Below are positions 17,587 through 28,207 of a DNA stretch of 64,000 nt, piece after piece. The position numbers were made by a program, and so were the translations under genes. The stretch is from positions 1 through 64,000 of the forward strand of contig JANQNT010000014.1 of NCBI GenBank assembly GCA_028279445.1, written 5' to 3'. The stretch's first letter is position 1. Every line of letters begins with the position of its first letter. A model generated the notes under the pieces. It was not told where the DNA came from. It saw nothing but the letters and a program-made list of their open reading frames with translations, and made no database searches. This DNA is from Tepidamorphaceae bacterium. Lineage in GTDB: Bacteria; Pseudomonadota; Alphaproteobacteria; Rhizobiales; Tepidamorphaceae.

Positions 17587-19215
17587 ATGAGCCGATACCG
17601 TCACAAACCGTTTCCCTACACCACACCGCCGGAACTGTCTGGCGGCAAGCCGTTCGAGGCGCCGGTGGTGATTGTCGGCGCCGGGCCGATCGGGCTGTCC
17701 GCGGCAATCGACCTTGCCCAGCATGGCGTGGCCAGCGTGGTGCTCGACGAGAACAATGTGGTCACGGTCGGCAGCCGGGCGATCTGCTGGGCCAAGCGGA
17801 CGCTGGAGATATTCGACCGTCTGGGCGTTGGCGAGCGCATGCGCGAGAAGGGCGTCACCTGGCAGGCCGGGCGCCTGTTTCACCGCGATCGCGAGGTCTA
17901 TCACTTCGACCTGATGACCGAGCCAGGCCACAGGAATCCGGCCTTCATCAACCTGCAGCAATATTACGTCGAGGCGTATCTGATCGATCGCTGCGCCGAC
18001 TTTGCCGGCCTCATCGATCTGCGCTGGAACAATCGGGTCACCGGTGTCGAACAATCCCGCGATTCCGTTCGCGTCCGGGTGGAGACGCCCGACGGTGGCT
18101 ATGACATCGAGGCCGACTACCTGCTGGCCTGCGATGGCGCGCGGTCGACGGTGCGCTCGTCCGTGGGGCTTGATTTTGCCGGCGAAATATTCTGGGACCG
18201 TTTTCTGATTGCCGATGTGGAGATGGAGGCGGATTTCCCCTCCGAGCGCTGGTTCTGGTTCGAGCCGACATTTCACTCCGGCCAGTCGGCGCTGCTGCAC
18301 AAGCAGCCCGACAATATCTACCGCATCGACCTGCAACTGGGCTGGGATGCCGATCCCGGCGAGGAGAAGAAGCCGGAAAACGTCGTCCCGCGCATCCAGG
18401 CGATGTTCGGAGATCGAGATTTCAAGCTTGAATGGGTGTCGCTGTACACGTTCCAGTGCCGCCGGCTGGAGCGCTTCGTGCACGACCATGTCATCTTCCT
18501 GGGCGACAGCGCGCACCTGGTGTCGCCCTTCGGCGCGCGCGGCGGCAATGGCGGCATTCAGGACGTCGACAATCTGTGCTGGAAGCTTGCTGCGGTGATC
18601 GACGGCCGCGCCCCGGCGGCACTCCTCGACAGCTACGACGAGGAGCGCTGCCATGCCGCCGACGAGAACATTCTCAACTCCACTCGCGCCACCCGCTTCA
18701 TGACGCCGGACGACGACGCCGAGCGGTTGTTTCGCGATGCGGTCCTCGCCCTTGCCGAGGACATGCCGTTTGCCCGGCAACTAATCAATTCGGGCCGGCC
18801 CTCGAAACCCTGCTCACTCGCCGGCATGGCGCTGCAAAGCGATGACGACGAGGGCTTCGACACGCCGGTTGTACCCGGCACTGCCTGCCCGGACGCGGTC
18901 GTCGCCGAGGGCTCGCGGCCGGGCTGGCTGCTCGACCATCTCGGCGGCGCGTTCAAGCTGCTCTCCTTTGGCGACGATCCCGCGCGCCATGACGGACTGG
19001 GTACGGTATGCATCAACGATCTGCCGGTCGATGGCTGCACGACCTTGCGCGACGTCGATGGTCTGGTGGCCGAACGCTACGGCGCCGATCCGGGCGCCGC
19101 ATACCTGATCCGGCCGGACCAGCATGTGGCGGCACGGTTCCGCAATCCGACGCCGCAGGCGATCGGCAAGGCGCTGGCGCGGGCGAGCGGCAAAGCGATG
19201 GAGCAAAGGTCATGA
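17587..19215 (+). CDS. FAD-dependent aromatic monooxygenase
   Basis: A 542-residue class A flavoprotein hydroxylase of the MhpA/PheA type (FAD-binding_3). The Rossmann motif is VIVGAGPIGLSAA (about 29-41); the DG motif is LLACDGARSTVR (about 179-190); the GD motif is FLGDSAHLVSPFGARGGN (about 302-319). A thioredoxin-like C-terminal domain follows. Such enzymes hydroxylate phenolic rings with NAD(P)H and O2. Its position in the homogentisate cluster suggests it makes or handles a homogentisate-related phenol, for example from hydroxyphenylacetate. The exact substrate cannot be read from sequence. Its stop overlaps the next start by four bases. Confidence 0.85.
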   Translation: MSRYRHKPFPYTTPPELSGGKPFEAPVVIVGAGPIGLSAAIDLAQHGVASVVLDENNVVTVGSRAICWAKRTLEIFDRLGVGERMREKGVTWQAGRLFHRDREVYHFDLMTEPGHRNPAFINLQQYYVEAYLIDRCADFAGLIDLRWNNRVTGVEQSRDSVRVRVETPDGGYDIEADYLLACDGARSTVRSSVGLDFAGEIFWDRFLIADVEMEADFPSERWFWFEPTFHSGQSALLHKQPDNIYRIDLQLGWDADPGEEKKPENVVPRIQAMFGDRDFKLEWVSLYTFQCRRLERFVHDHVIFLGDSAHLVSPFGARGGNGGIQDVDNLCWKLAAVIDGRAPAALLDSYDEERCHAADENILNSTRATRFMTPDDDAERLFRDAVLALAEDMPFARQLINSGRPSKPCSLAGMALQSDDDEGFDTPVVPGTACPDAVVAEGSRPGWLLDHLGGAFKLLSFGDDPARHDGLGTVCINDLPVDGCTTLRDVDGLVAERYGADPGAAYLIRPDQHVAARFRNPTPQAIGKALARASGKAMEQRS

Positions 19216-19457
19216 CCGGGCAGGCAAACGACGCGCAATCAGTGCTCGGCGCATGTCGCCTGGGCGACAATGCCGACGACCTCTACGAGACGCTGCTCGG
19301 CGCCCATGCCGGCCTTGACGCATCGGCGAGCGCGGCGCTGAACGCCAGGCTGGTTCTGATCCTGATGAACGCGGTTGGCGACGAGGCGACAGTTCGCGCG
19401 GCGATCCGCGCCGCCCGTGCGGATCGGGTGCCGCCAGCGCCGGACGATGACCGCTGA
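19212..19457 (+). CDS. DUF2783 small protein
   Basis: An 81-residue protein matching DUF2783 from memory: DDLYETLLGAHAGLDA, then SAALNARLVLILMN and ATVRAAIRAAR. It looks all-helical and soluble. The ATG overlaps the monooxygenase TGA (ATGA), which points to translational coupling and a joint function. The family is often found directly downstream of this type of flavin monooxygenase in alphaproteobacteria. No function is established. It closes the aromatic operon; glpR starts 86 bp later. Confidence 0.85.
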   Translation: MTGQANDAQSVLGACRLGDNADDLYETLLGAHAGLDASASAALNARLVLILMNAVGDEATVRAAIRAARADRVPPAPDDDR

Positions 19458-19498
19458 CAGGGGCGCCACGCCGATACACCCGATGACAAAGCCATCGC

Positions 19499-19524
19499 TT
19501 TCGTTTAGTTTCGTTCTAACCGAA
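19499..19524. promoter_or_regulatory. Probable GlpR operator before glpR
   Basis: Two TTTCG boxes at 19499-19503 and 19509-19513 (10-bp spacing) run into an imperfect palindrome TTCGTTCTAACCGAA (19510-19524), 19 bp before the glpR ATG. The same TTTCG spacing recurs upstream of glpD, suggesting that GlpR controls both. Confidence 0.5.
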
Positions 19525-19543
19525 GCTCGAAAGTCGATCCGCC

Positions 19544-20320
19544 ATGCTCATCGAACGCCATCAGTCGATCCTTGAACTGGCCCGTCAGCACGGCCGCGTC
19601 AACGTCGACGATCTGGCCGAGCGTTTCGCGGTCTCGCCGCAGACGATCCGCAAGGATCTCAATGATTTGTGCGAGCAGCGCCTGCTGTTCCGGGTGCATG
19701 GCGGGGCCATGGCCGGCCCCTCGCGCGAGAACATGGGTTACGAGGCCCGGAGGTTGCTGGCCGGCGCCGAGAAACGCGCGATTGCCGAGCGGGCCGCGGC
19801 GCTGATCCCGGATTCGGCCTCGCTCTTCATCAATATCGGCACCACGACCGAGGCGGTCGCCGACGCGCTGGTGCGTCATGCCGGGTTGATGGTGATCACC
19901 AACAACATCAACGTGGCAAACACCATGCGCATCTACCCCAACATCGAGGTGGTGGTGGCCGGCGGCGTGGTGCGCCATGCCGATGGCGGCATCGTCGGCG
20001 AGGCGGCCGGCGACTTCATTCGCCAGTTCAAGGTCGACTATGCGGTGATCGGCGTCTCGGCGATCGACGGGGACGGTGCCCTGCTCGACTACGACTATCG
20101 CGAAGTGCGCGTCGCCCAGGCGATCATCGATAACGCCCGGCATGTCATCCTGGTTGCCGATTCCAGCAAGCTGGACCGCCGCGCGCCGGTGCGCATCGCG
20201 CATCTGTCGCAGATGACCAGCTTCATCACGGACCGCTGCCGCGACCCGGAGATCCGGCGCATCTGCGACGACAATGAGGTGCAGCTCATTGAGGCAGCGG
20301 TGGAAACGGTATCCCGTTGA
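19544..20320 (+). CDS. glpR: GlpR, DeoR-family glycerol regulator
   Basis: A 258-residue DeoR-family repressor. The N-terminal winged helix-turn-helix (RHQSILELARQHGRVNVDDLA, VSPQTIRKDLNDL, residues about 4-45) is followed by the DeoR signature RVHGGA and a sugar-phosphate-binding C-terminal domain (INIGTTTEAVADAL, VVVAGGVVR, DYREVRVAQAII). Members of this subgroup sense glycerol-3-phosphate. Placement directly before glpD and the glycerol transporter supports that role. TTTCG repeats precede both glpR and glpD and are likely its binding sites, implying autoregulation. Confidence 0.92.
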   Translation: MLIERHQSILELARQHGRVNVDDLAERFAVSPQTIRKDLNDLCEQRLLFRVHGGAMAGPSRENMGYEARRLLAGAEKRAIAERAAALIPDSASLFINIGTTTEAVADALVRHAGLMVITNNINVANTMRIYPNIEVVVAGGVVRHADGGIVGEAAGDFIRQFKVDYAVIGVSAIDGDGALLDYDYREVRVAQAIIDNARHVILVADSSKLDRRAPVRIAHLSQMTSFITDRCRDPEIRRICDDNEVQLIEAAVETVSR

Positions 20321-20345
20321 GCCCTTTTCAGGGCCGCGTATATTG

Positions 20346-20377
20346 TTTCGATTGACTTTCGTTTTTATTCGTATGAT
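20346..20377. promoter_or_regulatory. Probable GlpR operator/promoter of glp operon
   Basis: TTTCG at 20346-20350, TTTCG at 20357-20361 and ATTCG at 20367-20371 are spaced 11 and 10 bp, about one helical turn, in an AT-rich stretch within 20321-20560. A TTGACT (20352-20357) and TATGAT (20372-20377) lie among them but only 14 bp apart, so the exact promoter is unsure. Repressor binding here would block glpD and the genes behind it. Confidence 0.5.
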
Positions 20378-20560
20378 CATGAATTGAAAGAAAAATGCTG
20401 CAATGCGAAGTAATTTCGCAAATGCAGCATGGCGCCGACGGCTGTCGAAAGCCGGGTTCGCGAAAGGTCTGCATGCATCCCGAACCCACCGCGCGTTGCG
20501 CTGGTGTGTTGTTGCGAGGAGCTACGTGCAAACCGGGCTGGCGCCGCGGAGAGGAAGACG

Positions 20561-22126
20561 GTGGGAGCGCGCGTGGCGGCGGATTACGATATCTTCGTCA
20601 TCGGTGGCGGCATCAACGGCTGCGGCATCGCCCGCGACGCGGCCGGGCGCGGCTATCGTGTCGGCCTGGCGGAGATGCACGATCTCGCCAGCGGCACGTC
20701 GTCCTGGTCCACCAAGCTTGTGCATGGCGGGCTGCGCTATCTGGAGTTCTACGAGTTCCGGCTGGTGCGCGAAGCGCTGATCGAGCGCGAGCGGCTGTGG
20801 GCCAATGCCCCGCACATCATCCGGCCGCTGCGGTTCGTGCTGCCGCACCACGCCGGTCTGCGGCCGGCCTGGCTGCTGCGGCTTGGCCTGTTCATCTATG
20901 ACAATCTGGGCGGGCGCAAGCGCCTGCCGGAGACGGCGACACGCGACCTGCGCAGGGAAGCTGTCGGCGCGCCGCTGAAGCCCGCCTTCGTCAAGGGCTT
21001 CGAATATTCCGACTGCTGGGTCGACGATGCCCGGCTGGTGGTTCTCAACGCCCGCGATGCCGCAGATCGCGGCGCAGACATCCGTACCCGCTGCAAGGTG
21101 ACCTCGGCGCGCCGCGGCGAGGATTTGTGGACCATCGCGCTGCAGGATGCCGATGGCAACGACGCCGGCACCGTCACGGCGCGGTCCCTCGTCAATGCCG
21201 CCGGCCCGTGGGTCGATGAGGTCCTGCGCGTATCGATGGGTGACAACCGGGCCCACAACGTGCGGCTGGTCAAGGGCAGCCACATCGTCGTGCCCCGGCT
21301 CTATGACCACGACCGCTGCTACATTTTCCAGAACGCCGACGGCCGTGTTGTCTTTGCCATACCCTACGAGGACGACTTCACCCTCATCGGCACCACCGAC
21401 GAGGACTACGACGGCGATCCCGGCGCAGTGGCGATCACCGATGCCGAGATCGACTATCTGTGCGATGCGGTCAGCGCCTATTTCAACGAGCCGGTCAAGA
21501 GGGAGAGCATCGTATGGACCTATTCCGGCGTGCGTCCGCTCTATGACGACGGCGCCAGCAAGGCCCAGGAGGCCACCCGCGACTACGTCCTGAAGACCGA
21601 CACCAATCCCGGCGCGCCGCTGTTCAACATCTTCGGCGGCAAGATAACCACCTATCGCAAGCTGGCCGAGGCGATGCTCGAACACATCGGCGAGGCCATC
21701 GGGTCGCACGGGCGGCCCTGGACGGCCGATGCGCCGCTGCCTGGGGGCGAATTCGATATCGACGGGCTGGACGCGCTGGTCACGGAACTGCGCGCGGCGC
21801 ATGGCTGGCTCGAAGCCGCAACGGCCAATCGTCTGGCGCGCCAGTACGGGCGCCGCGCATTCGATCTGCTCAAGGGTGTGCGGGACGTTGGCGACATGGG
21901 TCGGCATTTCGGCGCAGGCCTCCATGCGCGCGAGGTGGAGTGGCTGATCGCCAACGAATGGGCACGCAGCGCCGAAGATGTGCTGTGGCGGCGCACCAAG
22001 CTTGGTCTGTGTCTGGACGACAAGGCGCGCGCTGGCCTTGCGCGGTTCATGGCCGCCGCCGTGACCCGCCATCAGGCAACCACGAACGAACCCGCGCCGG
22101 CCCGCACCGGCACGGCAGCGGCGTGA
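20561..22126 (+). CDS. glpD: Aerobic glycerol-3-phosphate dehydrogenase
   Basis: A 521-residue FAD flavoprotein that oxidises glycerol-3-phosphate to dihydroxyacetone phosphate and passes electrons to quinone at the inner membrane. FAD site DYDIFVIGGGINGCGIARDA at the N-terminus; then SGTSSWSTKLVHGGLRYLE, GSHIVVPRL, AIPYEDDFTLIGTTDEDY and SGVRPLYDD, all GlpD hallmarks. The GTG at 20561 is chosen because GAGAGGA lies 5 bp before it and it gives a standard N-terminus. The ATG at 20429 would add 44 unlikely residues. The glpS start is 9 bp after its stop. Confidence 0.93.
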   Translation: MGARVAADYDIFVIGGGINGCGIARDAAGRGYRVGLAEMHDLASGTSSWSTKLVHGGLRYLEFYEFRLVREALIERERLWANAPHIIRPLRFVLPHHAGLRPAWLLRLGLFIYDNLGGRKRLPETATRDLRREAVGAPLKPAFVKGFEYSDCWVDDARLVVLNARDAADRGADIRTRCKVTSARRGEDLWTIALQDADGNDAGTVTARSLVNAAGPWVDEVLRVSMGDNRAHNVRLVKGSHIVVPRLYDHDRCYIFQNADGRVVFAIPYEDDFTLIGTTDEDYDGDPGAVAITDAEIDYLCDAVSAYFNEPVKRESIVWTYSGVRPLYDDGASKAQEATRDYVLKTDTNPGAPLFNIFGGKITTYRKLAEAMLEHIGEAIGSHGRPWTADAPLPGGEFDIDGLDALVTELRAAHGWLEAATANRLARQYGRRAFDLLKGVRDVGDMGRHFGAGLHAREVEWLIANEWARSAEDVLWRRTKLGLCLDDKARAGLARFMAAAVTRHQATTNEPAPARTGTAAA

Positions 22127-22135
22127 GGTGGTGGC

Positions 22136-23221
22136 ATGCTTGAGCTGAAATCCGTCACCAAGACCGTCGGCCAGGAGGCCCATATCGACGATGTCTCGCT
22201 GGCGCTGGAACCGGGCACGCTCAACGTGCTGCTGGGTCCCACGCTTGCCGGCAAGACGTCGCTGATGCGGCTGATGGCCGGGCTCGACCGCCCCAGCGAC
22301 GGCCAGGTGATCATGAATGGCGTGGATGTTACCGGCCTGCCCGTGCGCCAGCGCAACGTCGCCATGGTCTACCAGCAGTTCATCAACTACCCCACGCTCA
22401 GCGTCTACGAGAACATCGCCTCGCCGCTGCGGGTGGCGAAGATCGCCGCGGGCGAGATCGACAGGCGGGTGCGCGAGGCCGCCGATCTGCTGCAGCTTGC
22501 GCCCTATCTGGACCGCACACCCTTGCAGCTCTCCGGCGGGCAGCAGCAGCGCACCGCGCTGGCGCGCGCGCTGGTCAAGGGCGCCGAACTGGTGCTGCTC
22601 GACGAGCCGCTGGCCAATCTCGACTACAAGCTGCGCGAGGAACTGCGGGCCGAACTGCCGCGCATCTTCGCCGAGTCCGGCGCGATCTTCGTCTACGCCA
22701 CGACCGAGCCGTCGGAAGCACTGCTGCTGGGCGGTAACACGGCGACGCTGAGCCAGGGCCGCATGACCCAGTTCGGCGCGACGCTCGACGTCTATCGCAA
22801 TCCGGTGGACCTGATCACGGCGCAGACCTTCTCCGACCCGCCGCTGAACACGATTGCCGCGGTGAAAGAGGGCGGCAAGCTGCTGGTCGACGAGGGACGC
22901 CTCAGCGTCAAGGCGCCCGCCGCCGCGTCAGGCCTCGCGGACGGTCCCTGCACGGTCGCCTTCCGGCCGCATCACCTGCTGCGCGACAAGCCCGGACGCG
23001 GTGCGGTGACCTTCAAAGGCACGGTCGCCGTGACCGAGCTCACCGGCTCGGAGAGCTTCATCCATGTCGACATGCACGGAGCGCGCTGGGTGGCGCTGAT
23101 GCATGGCGTGCACGCGGTGCCGTCCGGCGCGGAGATCGCGCTTCATGTCGAGCCGCAGCGCTTCATGCTGTTCGATGCGCAGGGGCGTCTTGCCCGCGCC
23201 GATATCAAAGAGGCGGCCTGA
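22136..23221 (+). CDS. glpS: Glycerol ABC transporter ATPase GlpS
   Basis: A 361-residue ABC ATPase of the sugar/glycerol (MalK-like) class, first subunit of the rhizobial glycerol importer. Walker A GPTLAGKTS (about 33-41), Q-loop AMVYQQF, canonical signature [15 protein letters not shown], Walker B LVLLDEPLANLD. The H-loop histidine is absent: the position reads VYATTEPSEAL where MalK-type proteins have VTHD. A C-terminal TOBE-like regulatory domain follows. It would pair with GlpT, whose defects are complementary. Nine bp separate it from glpD and three from glpT. Confidence 0.9.
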   Translation: MLELKSVTKTVGQEAHIDDVSLALEPGTLNVLLGPTLAGKTSLMRLMAGLDRPSDGQVIMNGVDVTGLPVRQRNVAMVYQQFINYPTLSVYENIASPLRVAKIAAGEIDRRVREAADLLQLAPYLDRTPLQLSGGQQQRTALARALVKGAELVLLDEPLANLDYKLREELRAELPRIFAESGAIFVYATTEPSEALLLGGNTATLSQGRMTQFGATLDVYRNPVDLITAQTFSDPPLNTIAAVKEGGKLLVDEGRLSVKAPAAASGLADGPCTVAFRPHHLLRDKPGRGAVTFKGTVAVTELTGSESFIHVDMHGARWVALMHGVHAVPSGAEIALHVEPQRFMLFDAQGRLARADIKEAA

Positions 23222-23224
23222 GCC

Positions 23225-24307
23225 ATGGCACGCATCGAGTTCGATCGCATCCGCCATTCCTATGAGGCCAATCCGCAAAGCGATGCCGACTTTGCGCTGA
23301 AGGAGATTTCGATGGGCTGGGACGACGGCGGCGCCTATGCGCTGCTGGGGCCGTCCGGCTGCGGCAAGACCACGCTTCTCAACATCATCTCCGGCCTGCT
23401 GCATCCAACCGACGGGCACATCCTGTTCGATGGGGCCGACGTGACCCGGGCCGAGACCCAGGCGCGCAACATCGCCCAGGTGTTCCAGTTCCCCGTCATC
23501 TACGACACCATGACCGTGCGCGAGAACCTCGCTTTTCCGCTGGTCAACCGCGGCGTCGAGCATTCCGAGATCGCCCGCCGCGTCGAAGAGACCTTGCGCA
23601 TCATCGACCTGGAGGACAAGGCGGACCGACGGGCGCGCGGGCTGACGGCCGACGAGAAACAGAAAATCTCGCTCGGCCGTGGCCTGGTGCGCAACGACGT
23701 CAACGCCATCCTGTTCGATGAGCCGCTGACCGTCATCGACCCGCACATGAAGTGGGTGCTGCGCTCCAAGCTCAAGGAGTTGCACCAGCGCTTCGCCTTC
23801 ACCATGATCTACGTTACCCACGACCAGACCGAGGCGCTGACCTTCGCCGACAAGGTGGTGGTGATGTACGAGGGGCAGGTCGTACAGACGGGTACGCCGG
23901 ACGAACTGTTCCTGAAACCCCGCCACACCTTCGTCGGTTACTTCATCGGCTCTCCGGGCATGAACGTGCTGCCGTGCTCGATGGACGGCAAGACGGCGCA
24001 TGTCGGCGACCAGGCGATCAAGCTCAAGCATGGCGCGCCGACGGATGCCGGTGAACTGGCGCTCGGCATCCGGCCGGAATTCATCACCCTGACATCGGGC
24101 CGCAAGGGCCTGCCGTTCACCGTCGGGCGGGTGGAGGACATCGGCCGCTTCCGCATCGTCCATGGCGATGTCGCCGGCCACAAGGTCGCGGCCATGCTGG
24201 CCGAAGGCGCGGAGATACCCGCACACCCGCGCGCCGTCTTCGATCCCGCCAACCTCAATCTTTACGCCGATTCCTGGCTGGTCGAGCCGCAGGGGGTCGC
24301 GGCATGA
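23225..24307 (+). CDS. glpT: Glycerol ABC transporter ATPase GlpT
   Basis: A 360-residue second ATPase of the glycerol importer (not the E. coli GlpT antiporter). Walker A GPSGCGKTT (about 42-50), Q-loop AQVFQFPVIYDT, Walker B ILFDEPLTVIDPHMKW and a normal H-loop VTHDQTEAL. The ABC signature is degenerate: LTADEKQKISLGRGL replaces LSGGQ. A TOBE-like C-terminus follows. Together with GlpS this gives one complete composite ATP site and one defective site. Its ATG lies 3 bp after the glpS stop and its own stop overlaps the glpP ATG by four bases. Confidence 0.9.
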   Translation: MARIEFDRIRHSYEANPQSDADFALKEISMGWDDGGAYALLGPSGCGKTTLLNIISGLLHPTDGHILFDGADVTRAETQARNIAQVFQFPVIYDTMTVRENLAFPLVNRGVEHSEIARRVEETLRIIDLEDKADRRARGLTADEKQKISLGRGLVRNDVNAILFDEPLTVIDPHMKWVLRSKLKELHQRFAFTMIYVTHDQTEALTFADKVVVMYEGQVVQTGTPDELFLKPRHTFVGYFIGSPGMNVLPCSMDGKTAHVGDQAIKLKHGAPTDAGELALGIRPEFITLTSGRKGLPFTVGRVEDIGRFRIVHGDVAGHKVAAMLAEGAEIPAHPRAVFDPANLNLYADSWLVEPQGVAA

Positions 24308-25167
24308 ACAAGACCTGGAACAACCGCGCCTGGTTCATGGTGCTGCCCGTTCTGCTGCTGGTCGCCTTCAACGCGGTCATCCCGCTGATGACGGTGGTCA
24401 ACTATTCGGTGCAGGAGACCTTCGGCAACAACCTGTTCTTCTTCGAGGGCGTGAAGTGGTTCCAGGAGGTGCTGCGCTCGGATCGCTTCCACGCCTCGCT
24501 GATGCGGCAACTGCTGTTCACCTTCCTGATCCTGGCCATCGAGATCCCGCTTGGCGTGGCCATCGCGCTCGCCATGCCGCGATCCGGTTTCTGGGTACCG
24601 GTGTGCCTGGTGCTGATGGCGCTGCCGCTGCTGATCCCGTGGAACGTGGTCGGCGCCATGTGGAACATCTTCGCGCTGCCTGACATCGGCCTGCTCGGCT
24701 ACGGGCTGAACGCGCTCGGCTTCGACTACAACTTTACCCGCGGACCGCTGGCCGCCTGGTTCACCGTCGTGCTGATGGACGTGTGGCACTGGACCTCGCT
24801 GGTCGTGCTGCTGGCCTATGCGGGCCTGCGCTCCATCCCCGACGCCTATTACCAGGCCGCACGCATCGACGGCGCCTCGCCGTGGGCGGTGTTCTGGTAC
24901 ATCCAGTTGCCGAAGATGAAGCGGGTACTGACCATCGCGGTGCTGCTGCGCTTCATGGACAGTTTCATGATCTACACCGAGCCCTTCGTGCTGACCGGCG
25001 GCGGACCCGGCAACACCACCACCTTCCTGTCCATCGATCTGGTCAAGGCCGCGCTGGGTGAGTTCAACCTCGGCATCGCGGCGGCCATGAGCATCATCTA
25101 CTTCCTGATGACGCTGCTGGTGTGCTGGGTGTTCTACACGGCGATGATGCGCGGAGAAGACCAATGA
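24304..25167 (+). CDS. glpP: Glycerol ABC transporter permease GlpP
   Basis: A 287-residue MalF/UgpA-type inner-membrane permease with about six hydrophobic helices. The ATPase-contacting EAA-like loop is YYQAARIDGASPWAVFWYIQLP (about 182-203). Start ATG 24304 overlaps the glpT stop, and its TGA overlaps the glpQ ATG. It forms the transmembrane channel for glycerol with GlpQ. Confidence 0.9.
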   Translation: MNKTWNNRAWFMVLPVLLLVAFNAVIPLMTVVNYSVQETFGNNLFFFEGVKWFQEVLRSDRFHASLMRQLLFTFLILAIEIPLGVAIALAMPRSGFWVPVCLVLMALPLLIPWNVVGAMWNIFALPDIGLLGYGLNALGFDYNFTRGPLAAWFTVVLMDVWHWTSLVVLLAYAGLRSIPDAYYQAARIDGASPWAVFWYIQLPKMKRVLTIAVLLRFMDSFMIYTEPFVLTGGGPGNTTTFLSIDLVKAALGEFNLGIAAAMSIIYFLMTLLVCWVFYTAMMRGEDQ

Positions 25168-25964
25168 GACGCGCATCCGCCCTGGTCCCGATCCTCTACA
25201 TCGTCTTCCTCATGCTGCCGATCTACTGGCTGCTCAACATGAGCTTCAAGACGACCAACGAGATTCTCGGTGGCTTCAGCCCGTTCCCGCGCGAGTTCAC
25301 GCTCGACAACTACATCGCCATCTTCACCGACCCGACCTGGTACAACGGCTACATCGACTCACTGATCTATGTGGCCATCAACACGGTGCTGTCGGTCGCC
25401 GTCGCGCTGCCTGCCGCCTATGCGTTCTCGCGCTACCGCTTCCTTGGCGACAAGCACCTGTTCTTCTGGCTGCTTACCAACCGCATGGCGCCGCCTGCGG
25501 TGTTTGCGCTGCCCTTCCTGCAGCTTTATTCGGCGATCGGTCTGTTCGACACCCACATCGCCGTGGCGCTCGCGCACTGTCTGTTCAACATCCCGCTGGC
25601 GGTGTGGATCCTGGAAGGCTTCATGTCCGGCGTGCCGCGTGAGATCGACGAGACCGCCTATATCGACGGCTACAGCTTCCCGAAGTTCTTCGTGAAGATC
25701 TTCATGCCGCTGATCGCAAGCGGCATCGGCGTCACCGCCTTCTTCTGCTTCATGTTCTCCTGGGTGGAGATGCTGCTCGCCAAGACGCTGACCTCGGTGG
25801 AGGCCAAGCCCATCGTCGCGGTGATGACCCGAACGGCGTCCACCTCCGGCTACGAGCTGGGCCTGCTGGCGGCCGCCGGCGTGCTGACCATCATCCCCGG
25901 CGCGATCGTGATCTGGTTCGTGCGCAACTACATCGCCAAGGGCTTCGCCCTGGGGCGTGTGTGA
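25164..25964 (+). CDS. glpQ: Glycerol ABC transporter permease GlpQ
   Basis: A 266-residue MalG-type permease with about six hydrophobic helices and the EAA-like loop DETAYIDGYSFPKFFVKIFMP (about 158-178). ATG 25164 gives the standard short cytoplasmic N-terminus MRRASALVP and overlaps the glpP stop by four bases. In this context the name means the permease of the rhizobial glycerol transporter, not the E. coli phosphodiesterase. Confidence 0.9.
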   Translation: MRRASALVPILYIVFLMLPIYWLLNMSFKTTNEILGGFSPFPREFTLDNYIAIFTDPTWYNGYIDSLIYVAINTVLSVAVALPAAYAFSRYRFLGDKHLFFWLLTNRMAPPAVFALPFLQLYSAIGLFDTHIAVALAHCLFNIPLAVWILEGFMSGVPREIDETAYIDGYSFPKFFVKIFMPLIASGIGVTAFFCFMFSWVEMLLAKTLTSVEAKPIVAVMTRTASTSGYELGLLAAAGVLTIIPGAIVIWFVRNYIAKGFALGRV

Positions 25965-25974
25965 GGAGCTTGTG

Positions 25975-26256
25975 ATGGACCTCTCATGGATGGCCTGGAC
26001 CTGGCAGACGGCGAGCTTCTTCGTGGCCATCGCCACCTTCCTCATCGCCATGACGGTGTGGGAATGGGCCCGGCCGGGCGGCGCGCCGCGTCACGGCGTG
26101 CTCGGCATCCACACCACCCGCGGCGACCGGCTGTTCGTGTCGCTGCTGGGCAGTGCGTACATCCACCTGGGCTGGCTTGCGTTGAGCGACGCGCCGCTGT
26201 GGTGGGCGACAGTGATTTCGGTGGGCTTTGCCCTGGCGGTGTTCCGCTGGGTGTGA
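25975..26256 (+). CDS. DUF2160 small membrane protein of glycerol locus
   Basis: A 93-residue protein with three hydrophobic helices (roughly residues 10-28, 53-69 and 74-90) and a polar loop GAPRHGVLGIHTTRGDRLF. It matches DUF2160 proteins that sit between the permease and binding-protein genes of glycerol ABC loci; I recall the name GlpU for this position in Rhizobium. GAGGAG lies 6 bp before ATG 25975. It may be an accessory membrane subunit, but the role is not established. Confidence 0.82.
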   Translation: MDLSWMAWTWQTASFFVAIATFLIAMTVWEWARPGGAPRHGVLGIHTTRGDRLFVSLLGSAYIHLGWLALSDAPLWWATVISVGFALAVFRWV

Positions 26257-26403
26257 GGCACCGAAGGACGACCCGCCGGCACGCGACTGTTCGCCGGCGG
26301 CAGCAAGGGGGCAGGCCGGCCGTGCGGGGTGCGCGGACCGGCAGGCCGCAATGATGGCGGACGGGAGCGAAACGTCCGCAACATGCGAAAGGGAGGACAC
26401 CCG

Positions 26404-28140
<1,737 letters not shown>

Positions 28141-28165
28141 TCGGACCGATCGACTGACACGATGG

Positions 28166-28198
28166 GCCGTCGCCGGAGCGTTCCGGCGGCGGCTTTTT
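28166..28198 (+). terminator. Intrinsic terminator after glpV
   Basis: A 12-bp stem (28166-28177 with 28182-28193, one G-T pair) closed by the loop GCGT and followed by five T residues. It ends the glpD-glpV transcript 26 bp past the stop, so glpK needs its own promoter or readthrough. Confidence 0.88.
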
Positions 28199-28207
28199 AT
28201 GTGACCG

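Noticed and set aside
20429..20560. ATG start for glpD adding 44 residues
   Set aside because: GlpD proteins begin just before the FAD motif, and the GTG at 20561 has a good ribosome site. The upstream part overlaps the likely leader.
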